Below, in pieces: positions 53,443 through 62,585 of a stretch of DNA of 64,000 bases (position 1 is the first letter of the stretch; every line of letters begins with the position of its first letter). A program made the position numbers and the translations under genes. This DNA comes from Mesorhizobium sp. ZC-5 (GTDB lineage Bacteria > Pseudomonadota > Alphaproteobacteria > Rhizobiales > Rhizobiaceae): NCBI RefSeq assembly GCF_025753855.1, contig NZ_JAOWPT010000004.1:479871-543870 (forward strand), given 5' to 3'. Below the pieces are notes generated by a model. That model was not told where the DNA came from, did no database searches, and saw only the letters and a list, made by a program, of their open reading frames with translations.

Positions 53443-53988
53443 CACACCAACTCCCATTTTTTTGGCTTTCTGCCGTTTAACATTCCGCATCCGGTCCGCG
53501 ATGTCAAAGCGAACGGGATGCGAAATGCATTAGGGAATGTGCAACTTTGCTTTTGAAGCAGTTCGCGCGATAGCGACAAACTTGGCGCAAAATTGCTAAT
53601 GCGCCAGCGATTCAGTTGAATCTTTTAACGAATATTGCAATGAGACATTCACCCCGAATTGAACAGCGCCAGCGGCCTTTCAAGGGCTGTGCCACGGTTT
53701 CGGCGGGCTGGAGGCGGCTGCCCGGCAACTCCCGCAAATTTGCCGAACCGGGCTCGAAACGCCCGTAAAGACGCCACAATCGAATCGTCACAAATAGGCG
53801 GGTTTGGGTAAGTCGCTTTCGTAACAGTCGCATTGTTTCGGTCACACCGCGGTAGTGGATATCGCATAGATATCCAGCGGGCATCGAAACATCCCGTGGC
53901 AGGCCGGTCGCCTGCAACCACTACTTGTTGACAAGCTCTCGTGAAGCTTGCTCACTAGCCAGTGGATAGCAGCGTCTTGGAGGGCAAC
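53443..53988. other. Long intergenic region between the peptide ABC operon and the alpha-2-macroglobulin gene
   Basis: No convincing gene: open frames at 53612-53921 overlap in two phases and have no family resemblance. The region mixes AT-rich stretches near 53580-53640 with GC-rich ones. TTGACA at 53928-53933 could be a -35 box for the macroglobulin gene, without a clear -10. Promoters for both divergent units should be here. An uncharacterised small RNA cannot be excluded. Confidence 0.5.
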
Positions 53989-56900
53989 ATGTCATTGCGC
54001 GCGGTTGGTGTATTCTCCGTTTTCCTTTTCGCACTTCTTGCGTTGCTTAATCCGGCCTTTGCAGCGGGTGAGGCTCGGACGATCGTAACCAGCGAGAATG
54101 GAGACTATTTCGGGTTCGACCTGAGGTCGGAACAGAACTTCTCTCTTCAGCAATGCAAGACGGCCTGCCTTGGCGATTCCGCCTGCCGCGCCTTCACCTA
54201 CAACACCAAGGCGAAGTGGTGCTTTCTCAAGTCCGACTATAACCAGTTGAAGCCGTTTGCCGGCGCCGTCGCCGGAAAGGTCGTCAATCTTGCAGGCGAT
54301 CCGGATATCGGCGCACCGCCCGCTTTGACCTTCTATCCCGCCTGGATGATCGACGAGGCGCGCCAGTTCCGCACCAACCTGACCAATGGGTCGGTCGCGG
54401 CTGGAGACAGCGGCCTCGCCCAGCTGGTCGAAGCCGGCGATTATGCGATGCTGACCAACGACCCGCGCACCGCGATGAAGAGCTACACTTCGGCGGCGGC
54501 GATTTCGCCGGACGACGGCAACCTCTGGATCAACCTTGCCAAGGCGACGCTTGCCGTTCAGCCCGCCAATGGCGGCGAAGGCGCGAACCTGCAGCGCGAC
54601 GCGACCTCGGCCGCGTGGAACGCCTATCAGTTGCTGCGCACCACGGCGAGCCGCGCCGAGGTGTTGGCCGTCATCGCGCAAGGCCTTGACCGGCGCGACC
54701 TCTACCGCCCTGCCCTGTCTGCCTACGAGGCAAGCCTGGCGCTGGTGAATTCCGCCGCCGTCACCGCCGAATACCGCGACCTGAAGGCGCGGAAAGGCTT
54801 CCGGGTGGTCGATCATTCGATCGACGCCGACAGCACCTCGCCGCGCGTCTGCGCGCAATTCTCCGAGGAACTGGTCAAGACCGGCGTCGATTACGCGCCC
54901 TTCGTCACCGTCGACGACCAGGCGCCGAAAGGTATCGAAGCGAAGGACAAGCAGATCTGCGTCGAGGGCCTGGAGCACGGCAAGCACTATCGCGTCGCCT
55001 TCCGCAGCGGCCTCCCGGCGGCGATTGGCGAGGTGCTCGAGGCTCCGGTGCAGCTCTCCGTTTATGTGCGTGACCGCGCGCCGTCGGCGCGCTTCACCGG
55101 CGACAGCTTCGTGCTGCCGTCGACGGCCCGGCACGGCATCCCCATGGTCAGCGTCAACATGGACGCCGCCCAGATCAAGGTCTACCGCATCGGCGACCGT
55201 TCGCTGGCCCAGCTCCTGTCCGGCTACCAGTTCCTGCGCCAGCTCGACACCTACGACATCGGCAACATTGCCGACCAGATGGGCGCGCCGGTCTGGGAAG
55301 GCCAGTTGGCGATCGCCAACGACCTGAACAAGGAAGTGACGACCAGTTTCCCGATCGACGAGGCGCTGCCGCAGCGCAAGCCCGGCGTCTATGTGCAGAC
55401 CGCCGCGCCGATCGACGACAGCCGCGATTCCTACGAGACGCTGGCCACCCAGTGGTTCGTCGTCTCCGATATCGGCCTTGCCACCTACACCGGCCAGGAC
55501 GGCCTGAACGTCTTCGCCCGTTCGCTGGCAAGCGCCAAGCCGCTCGCCGGCATCGAGCTGACGCTGCTTGCCAAGAACAATGAAATCCTCGGCACCGCCA
55601 GCACCGATGCCGACGGCCGCGCCACCTTCACGCCCGGCCTGACGCGCGGCACTGGCGGCCAGGTGCCCGCCGTCGTGATGGCGAGCCAGGGCGATACGGA
55701 TTTCGTGTTCCTCGACATGACAAGGGCCGGCTTTGACCTCACCGACCGTGGTGTCGAGGGCCGCGCGGCACCCGGCGCGCTCGACGTCTATGCCTATACC
55801 GAACGCGGCATCTATCGCGTCGGCGAGGAGGTGCATGTGGCAGCCCTTGCCCGCGACGCCTCGGCAAAGGCGGTCGAGAACCTGCCGCTGACCTTCATCT
55901 TCACGCGACCCGACGGCGTCGAGGAGCGCCGCATCGTCAGCGACGGCGCAACCCTCGGCGGCCATGCCGTCGACCTGCCGCTCGCACCCAACGCGATGCG
56001 CGGCACCTGGCAGATTGCCATCCATACCGATCCGAAGCAGCCAGCCGTGGCGCAGTCGATGTTCCTGGTCGAGGATTTCGTGCCGGACCGGATCGAGTTC
56101 GACATGAAGGCCGACAAGGAAGAGATTGCCCAGGGAGAGGCCGCCGAGGTCACCGTCGACGGCCGCTTCCTCTATGGCGCGCCGGCCGTCGGGCTGACGC
56201 TGGAGGGCGAGATCAACCTGTCGACGATGACCGAGTGGGAGCGCTTCGACGGTTACCACTTCGGCCTCGCCGACGAGGAGGAAGGCGACGATACCCGCAT
56301 TCCGCTTTCCGGCCTGCCGGTGATCGGCGAGGACGGCAAGGCGACGTTCCCGGTCCAGCTCGACCAGTTGCCGTCCACCACCCGCATGCTGAACGCCGAA
56401 CTGGCGGTGCGCATGCGCGAAGGCGGCGGCCGCGCCGTCGAGCGCAAGATCGACATCGAGATCAAGCCGCAAGGTGCGCTGATCGGCATCGCGCCGCAGT
56501 TCGACGGAGAGTCGGTACCGCAGGGCGCCAACGCGACGTTCAAGGTGATCGCCGTCAACCCCGACGGCGAACGCCAGTCGCTGGCCGGCCTCAACTGGTC
56601 GCTGGTCAAGGTAGAGCGGAACTACCAATGGTACCGGAACGGCAGTTCGTGGAATTATGAGCCGGTGACCTTTACCAAGGCGGTCGCCAACGGCAAGGTC
56701 GACGCCGCCGCCGACAAGGACGGCGAAATCACGGTCGCCACCGACTGGGGCCGCTACCAGCTGGAAATCGAAACCGACGATCCGGCCGGCCCTGCGTCGA
56801 GCTACGAATTCGATGCCGGCTGGTACGTCGAGGCCGCGTCCACCGAGACGCCGGACGGGCTGGAGATCGCGCTCGACAAGGAGACCTATGCCGCGGGCGA

Positions 56901-59469
56901 CGTCGCCAAGCTCCAGGTTTCGCCACGTTTCGCCGGCGAGCTGCTGATCACCATCGGCGCTGAAAAACTGCTCGCCACGCAGACGGCGACGGTGCCGGAA
57001 GGCGGCGCCATGATCGACATCCCGGTCGACGCGGAATGGGGTGCCGGCGCCTATGTCACCGCGACGCTCTACAGGCCCGGCGACGCACAGGAGACGCGCA
57101 TGCCGGCCCGCGCCATCGGCGTGAAATGGCTGAAGATCGACCCCGGCGCACGCAAGCTCGCCGTGGCGATGACGCCACCCGAAAAGACCGTGCCGCACCA
57201 GACGCTGCCGATACCGGTCAGCGTGACCGGCGTGCCGCCGGCAAGCGACGCCTATGTGATGGTCGCCGCCGTCGATGTCGGCATCCTCAACCTCACCAGC
57301 TACAAGGCACCGGATCCGGAAGCGTGGTTCTTTGGCCAGCGCCAACTCGGGCTCGAGCTGCGCGATCTCTACGGCCGCCTGATCGACGGCTCGCTGGGAG
57401 CGGCAGGCCGGCTGCGCACCGGCGGCGACGGCGCGGCAATGGCCTCGCAGGGCAGCCCGCCGACCGAAAAGCTGGTCGCCTTCTTCTCCGGCGTGGTGAA
57501 ACTCGACGCCGACGGCAAGGCAACGGTCGATTTCGACATCCCGCAGTTCAACGGCACCGTGCGCGTGATGAGCGTCGCCTGGACCAAGGACGCGGTCGGC
57601 CACGCATCGACCGATGTGATCGTGCGCGAGCCGGTGGTCGTGACCGCCGGATTGCCACGCTTCATGGCGCCCGGCGACACCGCGCAGTTGCGGCTCGACA
57701 TCGCCAACACCGACGGCCCGGCCGGCGACTACGACCTGATGATCGAAACCGTCGGCAAGATACGGGCCGGCGGCGGTGCGCCGGTGCCGGAAAAGGTGAC
57801 GCTCGACGCAGGCAAGCGCGAGACGGTGTTCGTGCCGATCGATGCCGACACCGCCGGCGATGCTTCGATCACCGTGACACTGTCGCATGCCAGCGGCCTC
57901 GTGGTCGAACAGGTACTCCTGCTGCCGGTGCGGCCGGGTGCCATGCCGGTCACCACGCGCACCGTCGTCAGCCTCGCCGCCAATGGCGGCTCGTTGAAGG
58001 TCGATCGCGAGTTGCTGGCCGCAAGCCTGCTCGACGGCGCCACCGTCAGCGTCGGCGTTTCGCCGTCCTCGGCCTTCGACATCCCGTCGCTGCTGATGAC
58101 GCTCGACCGCTATCCCTACGGCTGCGCCGAGCAGACGACGAGCCGTGCCATGCCGCTGCTTTATGTAAGCGAACTGGCGAAGGCCGCCGGCATGGCGGAA
58201 GACCCCGCGTTGCGCGAGCGCGTGCAGCAGGCGATCTACCGGGTGCTGAACTACCAGGCATCGTCGGGCAGCTTCGGCCTGTGGGCGCCAGGCTCCGGTG
58301 ATCTGTGGCTCGATTCCTATGTCAGCGACTTCCTGACCCGGGCGCGCGAGCAGGGCTACGACGTTCCGCAGCAGGCGATGCTGCAGGCGCTGGAGAACCT
58401 GCAGAACTCGCTCGGCTACGACGTCGACATCACCGACCGCGGCAACGAGATCGCCTACGCGCTCTATGTGCTGGCCCGCAACAAGAAGGCCTCGGTCGGC
58501 GACATGCGGTATTATGCCGACACGCAGATCGAGGCGTTCTCCAGCCCGATGGCGGTCGCGCAGCTCGCCGCCTCGCTGGCGCTCTACGGCGACAACCAGC
58601 GCGCCGAGGCGACCTTCGGCGTCGCGCTGCGGCTTGCCGAGACCAACACCGAGTACGACTACTACCGCTCCGACTACGGCTCGCAATTGCGCGACGGAGC
58701 GGCGATGCTGTCGCTTGCCGCGGAAGTGAAGCCGCTGCCGGCGACGGTGCCGGCGATGGTGCAGCTGGTCTCGGCGGCCCGCAAGAAGGTGGCCTATACC
58801 AGCACCCAGGACGAGGCGTGGATGCTGCTCGCCGCCCGCGCCATCCAGGCAGGGACCGCGGCGATCACGCTCGAGGTCAATGGCGTCACCCATGCCGGCA
58901 ACTATTCCGAGCGGGTTACCGGCCAGGAGCTGCTGGAAAACCCGATCACCATCGTCAATCCGGGCACGAACCCGGTCGACGCGGTGGTGACGGCGGTCGC
59001 CGCACCGGCGCAGCCATTGCCGGCGGGCGGCGACGGCTTCACCATCGAGCGCACCTACTACACGCTCGATGGCGCTGAGGCGAATGTCACGCAGGCAACG
59101 CAGAACGAGCGTTATGTGGTGGTGCTGAAGATCAATGAAGAGAACGACTGGCCGTCGCGCGTGCTCGTCACCGACCTGTTGCCGGCCGGTTTCGAGATCG
59201 ACAATCCGGGCCTCGTTTCGAGCGCCGAGCTGTCGAACTTCGGCTGGCTGGAAAAGACCGAGGCCGCGCACCTTGAATTCCGCAACGACCGTTTCGTCGC
59301 GGCTTTCGACCACACGCAGGGCGATGCCCGCTCGGCCACCATGGCCTATGTGGTGCGGGCGGTGACGCCCGGCGTCTACACACATCCCGCGGCAGTGGTC
59401 GAGGACATGTACCGGCCGCAATATTCGGCCCGCACCTCGACCGGCATGATGGAGGTCAGGGCGCCGTAA
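53989..59469 (+). CDS. Bacterial alpha-2-macroglobulin with N-terminal PAN domain
   Basis: An 1826-residue periplasmic protein. The signal peptide is MSLRAVGVFSVFLFALLALL, cut near AFAAG with no lipobox. A PAN/Apple-like domain follows (QNFSLQQCKTACLGDSACRA, YNTKAKWCFLKSD), then macroglobulin beta-sandwich domains. The thioester is intact: Cys1379 in YPYGCAEQTTSRAM, and later the complement-like TED and receptor-like domains. It traps foreign proteases by covalent linkage. The partner pbpC lies 2 bases downstream, as in the classic yfhM-pbpC pairing; together they probably defend and repair the wall after breach. ATG 53989 follows TTGGAGGG. Confidence 0.93.
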   Translation: MSLRAVGVFSVFLFALLALLNPAFAAGEARTIVTSENGDYFGFDLRSEQNFSLQQCKTACLGDSACRAFTYNTKAKWCFLKSDYNQLKPFAGAVAGKVVNLAGDPDIGAPPALTFYPAWMIDEARQFRTNLTNGSVAAGDSGLAQLVEAGDYAMLTNDPRTAMKSYTSAAAISPDDGNLWINLAKATLAVQPANGGEGANLQRDATSAAWNAYQLLRTTASRAEVLAVIAQGLDRRDLYRPALSAYEASLALVNSAAVTAEYRDLKARKGFRVVDHSIDADSTSPRVCAQFSEELVKTGVDYAPFVTVDDQAPKGIEAKDKQICVEGLEHGKHYRVAFRSGLPAAIGEVLEAPVQLSVYVRDRAPSARFTGDSFVLPSTARHGIPMVSVNMDAAQIKVYRIGDRSLAQLLSGYQFLRQLDTYDIGNIADQMGAPVWEGQLAIANDLNKEVTTSFPIDEALPQRKPGVYVQTAAPIDDSRDSYETLATQWFVVSDIGLATYTGQDGLNVFARSLASAKPLAGIELTLLAKNNEILGTASTDADGRATFTPGLTRGTGGQVPAVVMASQGDTDFVFLDMTRAGFDLTDRGVEGRAAPGALDVYAYTERGIYRVGEEVHVAALARDASAKAVENLPLTFIFTRPDGVEERRIVSDGATLGGHAVDLPLAPNAMRGTWQIAIHTDPKQPAVAQSMFLVEDFVPDRIEFDMKADKEEIAQGEAAEVTVDGRFLYGAPAVGLTLEGEINLSTMTEWERFDGYHFGLADEEEGDDTRIPLSGLPVIGEDGKATFPVQLDQLPSTTRMLNAELAVRMREGGGRAVERKIDIEIKPQGALIGIAPQFDGESVPQGANATFKVIAVNPDGERQSLAGLNWSLVKVERNYQWYRNGSSWNYEPVTFTKAVANGKVDAAADKDGEITVATDWGRYQLEIETDDPAGPASSYEFDAGWYVEAASTETPDGLEIALDKETYAAGDVAKLQVSPRFAGELLITIGAEKLLATQTATVPEGGAMIDIPVDAEWGAGAYVTATLYRPGDAQETRMPARAIGVKWLKIDPGARKLAVAMTPPEKTVPHQTLPIPVSVTGVPPASDAYVMVAAVDVGILNLTSYKAPDPEAWFFGQRQLGLELRDLYGRLIDGSLGAAGRLRTGGDGAAMASQGSPPTEKLVAFFSGVVKLDADGKATVDFDIPQFNGTVRVMSVAWTKDAVGHASTDVIVREPVVVTAGLPRFMAPGDTAQLRLDIANTDGPAGDYDLMIETVGKIRAGGGAPVPEKVTLDAGKRETVFVPIDADTAGDASITVTLSHASGLVVEQVLLLPVRPGAMPVTTRTVVSLAANGGSLKVDRELLAASLLDGATVSVGVSPSSAFDIPSLLMTLDRYPYGCAEQTTSRAMPLLYVSELAKAAGMAEDPALRERVQQAIYRVLNYQASSGSFGLWAPGSGDLWLDSYVSDFLTRAREQGYDVPQQAMLQALENLQNSLGYDVDITDRGNEIAYALYVLARNKKASVGDMRYYADTQIEAFSSPMAVAQLAASLALYGDNQRAEATFGVALRLAETNTEYDYYRSDYGSQLRDGAAMLSLAAEVKPLPATVPAMVQLVSAARKKVAYTSTQDEAWMLLAARAIQAGTAAITLEVNGVTHAGNYSERVTGQELLENPITIVNPGTNPVDAVVTAVAAPAQPLPAGGDGFTIERTYYTLDGAEANVTQATQNERYVVVLKINEENDWPSRVLVTDLLPAGFEIDNPGLVSSAELSNFGWLEKTEAAHLEFRNDRFVAAFDHTQGDARSATMAYVVRAVTPGVYTHPAAVVEDMYRPQYSARTSTGMMEVRAP

Positions 59470-59471
59470 CC

Positions 59472-61565
59472 ATGGTCAAGGCCATGAAGATCGCGCGCAT
59501 CGCCGCCATCTGCGTTGCGGCGGGCGCGACATTGGCGGCGGTGACAGCCGGCGGATTCCTTTGGGCCGACAAGGCCTTTCCGCCGCCGTTGCCTGAAAGA
59601 CTGACGGTATCCACGGAGGTGCGCGACCGCGACGGCGCCTTGTTGCGCGCCTTCGCCACCGTCGACGGGCGCTGGAGGCTGGCGACTGATCTCGACGCGG
59701 TCGACCAGAAATTCGTCGACATGCTGATCGCCTATGAAGACAAACGCTTCCTCGACCATCACGGCGTCGACCCACTGGCGATCCTGCGGGCGGCGCAGCA
59801 ACTGGTCACCAACGGGCGCATCGTCTCCGGCGGCTCGACGCTGTCGATGCAGCTTGCCCGGCTGATGGAGCCGCGCGCCAGCCGTTCGCTCGGCGCCAAG
59901 CTGCGGCAGGCGTTCCGCGCCGTCCAGATCGAGCGGCGGCTTTCCAAGCGCGAAATCCTCGAGCGGTATCTCACGCTAGCGCCGTATGGCGGCAACCTGG
60001 AGGGTGTGCGCGCCGCTTCGCTTGCCTATTTCGGCAAGGAGCCGCGCCGGCTGAGCGTTTCGGAAGCCGCCCTGCTTGTCGCGCTGCCGCAGCTTCCGGA
60101 ACGGCGGCGGCCCGACCGCAATCCCGACATCGCAAACGCCGCGCGCGACCGCGTGCTGAACCGAATGGTGACGGCGGGCCTGCTCGGCGAGCGTGAAGCC
60201 GCGCGCGCCGCAGCCGAAGCGGTGCCTGAAACACGGCGCGCACTGCCGGCACTGGCCGCGCATCTGGCAGATACCGCCTTACGGGCTGATCCTTCAGCCG
60301 TAAGCCATAAACTCACCATCAAGAAGAGCGTGCAGGCGGGCCTGGAGCGGGCGGCGCTCGATGCCGCCGCCAAGATCGGGCCGCGCCTCTCGGTCGCCAT
60401 GGTGATGGCCGACGCGCGCACCGGCGAAATCCTCGGTTCGGTCGGTTCGGCGGACTTCTTCAATGCCGACCGATCCGGCTGGATCGACATGACGCGCATC
60501 GTGCGTTCGCCCGGCTCTACGCTGAAGCCGTTCATCTACGGTCTTGCCTTCGAACAGGGGCTGGTCGCGCAAGAGACGCTGATCGAGGATCGGCCGGCGA
60601 ATTTTTCCGGTTACCGGCCGCGCAATTTCGACATGAGCTACCAGGGCGATGTCAGCGTCAGGCAGGCGCTGCAGCTGTCGCTCAACGTGCCGGCGATCCA
60701 GCTGCTCGACGCCATCGGCCCGGCGCGGCTGACCGCGCGCTTCCGCCGCGCCGGCGTGACGCCCGAACTGCCGCCCGGCGAAGCCCCCGGCCTGGCGATC
60801 GGCCTCGGCGGCGTCGGCCTGACATTGCGCGACCTCGTCCAGCTTTATACCGGTCTTGCCAATGGCGGCCGCGCGCATCTTTTGCGCGACGGCACCGAAA
60901 AGACGCCGCCATCGACAATCAGCACCGAAATCCTCGAGCCGCAGGCGGCGTGGCAGGTCGCCGACATACTTTCCGGCGTGAAGCCCCCCGAAGGCTCCGC
61001 GGAGCGCGGCATCGCCTACAAGACCGGCACCAGCTACGGCTACCGCGACGCCTGGTCGGTCGGCTTTGACGGCCGCTACGTGCTGGGGGTCTGGGTCGGA
61101 CGGCCCGATGCGGGCGCGGTCGCCGGGCTTGCCGGATATGTCTCGGCGGCACCGATCCTGTTCGAGGGCTTTGCCCGCTCCGGCCTCGCCGCCGCGCCGC
61201 TGCCGCGCGCACCGGCTGGAACCTTTCACCGCAAGCGCGAGGATTTGCCGGTGACGATGGCGCGCTTCGCACCGGGCGACGACGGGCTCGTGGCTTCGCC
61301 TGTTGCACCGAGCGAACCGGCGCCACAGATCGTCTTTCCGCCGGAAGGCGCCCACATCGACCTGACCGGCTCGGGCGGCTCGCCGCTGGTGCTCAAACTG
61401 CAGGGCGGACGCGCGCCCTTCCGCTGGCTGGCCAACGGCAAGCCGCTCATCGAGATCCAGCGCAAGCGCGTCGCAAACTGGCTGCCGGACGGCACCGGCT
61501 ATTCGACGCTGACCGTCATCGATGCCGCCGGACGGGCGGCGAGCGTGAAGGTTTTCGTCGAATAG
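59472..61565 (+). CDS. pbpC: Penicillin-binding protein 1C
   Basis: A 697-residue bifunctional class A PBP. One N-terminal membrane anchor (IARIAAICVAAGATLAAVTA), a glycosyltransferase domain with EDKRFLDHHGVDPLAILRAA and GGSTLSMQLARLMEPRASRS, then a transpeptidase domain with Ser349 in SPGSTLKPF (SxxK), SLN and KTGTSYGYRD. A C-terminal BiPBP_C-like domain ends the protein (SPLVLKLQGGRAPFRWLANG). It polymerises and cross-links peptidoglycan, probably for repair alongside the macroglobulin. Start options are ATG 59472 or slightly later in-frame ATGs. Confidence 0.94.
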   Translation: MVKAMKIARIAAICVAAGATLAAVTAGGFLWADKAFPPPLPERLTVSTEVRDRDGALLRAFATVDGRWRLATDLDAVDQKFVDMLIAYEDKRFLDHHGVDPLAILRAAQQLVTNGRIVSGGSTLSMQLARLMEPRASRSLGAKLRQAFRAVQIERRLSKREILERYLTLAPYGGNLEGVRAASLAYFGKEPRRLSVSEAALLVALPQLPERRRPDRNPDIANAARDRVLNRMVTAGLLGEREAARAAAEAVPETRRALPALAAHLADTALRADPSAVSHKLTIKKSVQAGLERAALDAAAKIGPRLSVAMVMADARTGEILGSVGSADFFNADRSGWIDMTRIVRSPGSTLKPFIYGLAFEQGLVAQETLIEDRPANFSGYRPRNFDMSYQGDVSVRQALQLSLNVPAIQLLDAIGPARLTARFRRAGVTPELPPGEAPGLAIGLGGVGLTLRDLVQLYTGLANGGRAHLLRDGTEKTPPSTISTEILEPQAAWQVADILSGVKPPEGSAERGIAYKTGTSYGYRDAWSVGFDGRYVLGVWVGRPDAGAVAGLAGYVSAAPILFEGFARSGLAAAPLPRAPAGTFHRKREDLPVTMARFAPGDDGLVASPVAPSEPAPQIVFPPEGAHIDLTGSGGSPLVLKLQGGRAPFRWLANGKPLIEIQRKRVANWLPDGTGYSTLTVIDAAGRAASVKVFVE

Positions 61566-61584
61566 GCTCGCCAACACTCACGAA

Positions 61585-61610
61585 TCCGCCTGAATCGCGG
61601 CGGAATTTTC
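61585..61610 (+). terminator. Weak hairpin terminator after pbpC
   Basis: Six-base stem TCCGCC/GGCGGA around an eight-base loop, followed by ATTTTC, 20 bases past the pbpC stop and before the dipeptidase gene. Confidence 0.5.
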
Positions 61611-61647
61611 GGACGGAAATCAGCACGTTGGAGCGGTCGGCGGAATC

Positions 61648-62385
61648 ATGATGCGAAGTCGGCCGGTTTCCTGTTTGGCTCTCATGGCAGCTGCCGTCTT
61701 GTCGCCGTCGTGGGCACCCGCCGCGTTTGCCGGAGACCTGCCCGCCGGCTTCGTGCGCCTTGCCGAGGTCGACGCGTCAATCCGGCAGGACATACGCTAT
61801 GCCGGCTCGCTGAATTTTCTCGGCCGCCCCGCCAAGGGCTACGAGGCACCGGTCTGTATTCTGACCGAGCCAGCGGCTGACGCGCTCGCCGCCGCCCAGC
61901 GCAAGCTGGCGGGTAAAGGTCTCACCCTGGTCGTCTTCGATTGCTATCGCCCGGCCGCCGCGACCGCGGACTTCATTGCCTGGAGCGGTTTGGGCGAAAC
62001 CGAGGACCCGCGCTGGCACCCGAGGGTGAAACGCCGCGACCTGATCGCCGAAGGCTATATCGGCGCGCGCTCATCGCATTCGCGCGGCTCAACGGTGGAC
62101 GTGGCGATCGCGCCGCTCGAAGCTCAACCGGCGCCCTCGCCTTCCTGCGGTGCCGGCGATGCACGAACGCTGGACTTCGGTACCGGTTTCGACTGTTTCG
62201 ACAAGGCCAGCGAGACGGCGCATAGCCCGCTAACCGACGGCGTACGGGCAAATCGCCAAAAACTGGTCGAGACCATGAAGGCGGCAGGATTTCGCAACTA
62301 CAGCAGGGAGTGGTGGCATTTCACACTGAGCAAGGAGCCGTACCCGGAGCAGCTTTTCGATTTTCCGGTGACGGGAGGTGGGTAG
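61648..62385 (+). CDS. D-alanyl-D-alanine dipeptidase (VanX/DdpX family, M15)
   Basis: A 245-residue secreted zinc dipeptidase. The signal peptide ends near AAFAGD. Zinc motif SxHxxGxxxD appears as SSHSRGSTVDVAI, the third ligand as EWWHF near the C-terminus, and FDCYRPAAATADF is the conserved Arg region. It splits D-Ala-D-Ala released from peptidoglycan, so D-Ala can be recycled. It is not evidence of vancomycin resistance here: no vanH, vanA or regulator genes are nearby, and Gram-negative relatives act in recycling. ATG at 61648 is followed by a second ATG. Confidence 0.9.
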   Translation: MMRSRPVSCLALMAAAVLSPSWAPAAFAGDLPAGFVRLAEVDASIRQDIRYAGSLNFLGRPAKGYEAPVCILTEPAADALAAAQRKLAGKGLTLVVFDCYRPAAATADFIAWSGLGETEDPRWHPRVKRRDLIAEGYIGARSSHSRGSTVDVAIAPLEAQPAPSPSCGAGDARTLDFGTGFDCFDKASETAHSPLTDGVRANRQKLVETMKAAGFRNYSREWWHFTLSKEPYPEQLFDFPVTGGG

Positions 62386-62585
62386 CCCTCGCCACAACTT
62401 TAAAAATACCGCTTCACCCGGCGGCAAGCCGGTTGATGGATTCAGGCCAGGAATCTCCTTGCCACGAAACGGAATTTCGCCATTCCGCCGATAGCGGAAA
62501 AATCCTTCTCTGGCATAATGCTCCGCTCTATCCATAATCGAACCGGCTGCGCCATGATCGCGGGCGGTATGAATGGGGTGATGTC

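Noticed and set aside
53612..53921. Small genes in the 53.4-54.0 kb gap
   Set aside because: Overlapping minus frames of 90-101 codons have no ribosome-binding site, no domain and Arg/Pro-rich composition.
53992..59421. Minus-strand open frame of 1809 codons
   Set aside because: It mirrors the alpha-2-macroglobulin gene, has low-complexity His/Arg/Asp-rich sequence and no family features; a GC-rich antisense shadow.
61648..62385. Vancomycin resistance gene
   Set aside because: Only the VanX-type dipeptidase is present, without vanH, vanA or vanRS; Gram-negative recycling role is more likely.
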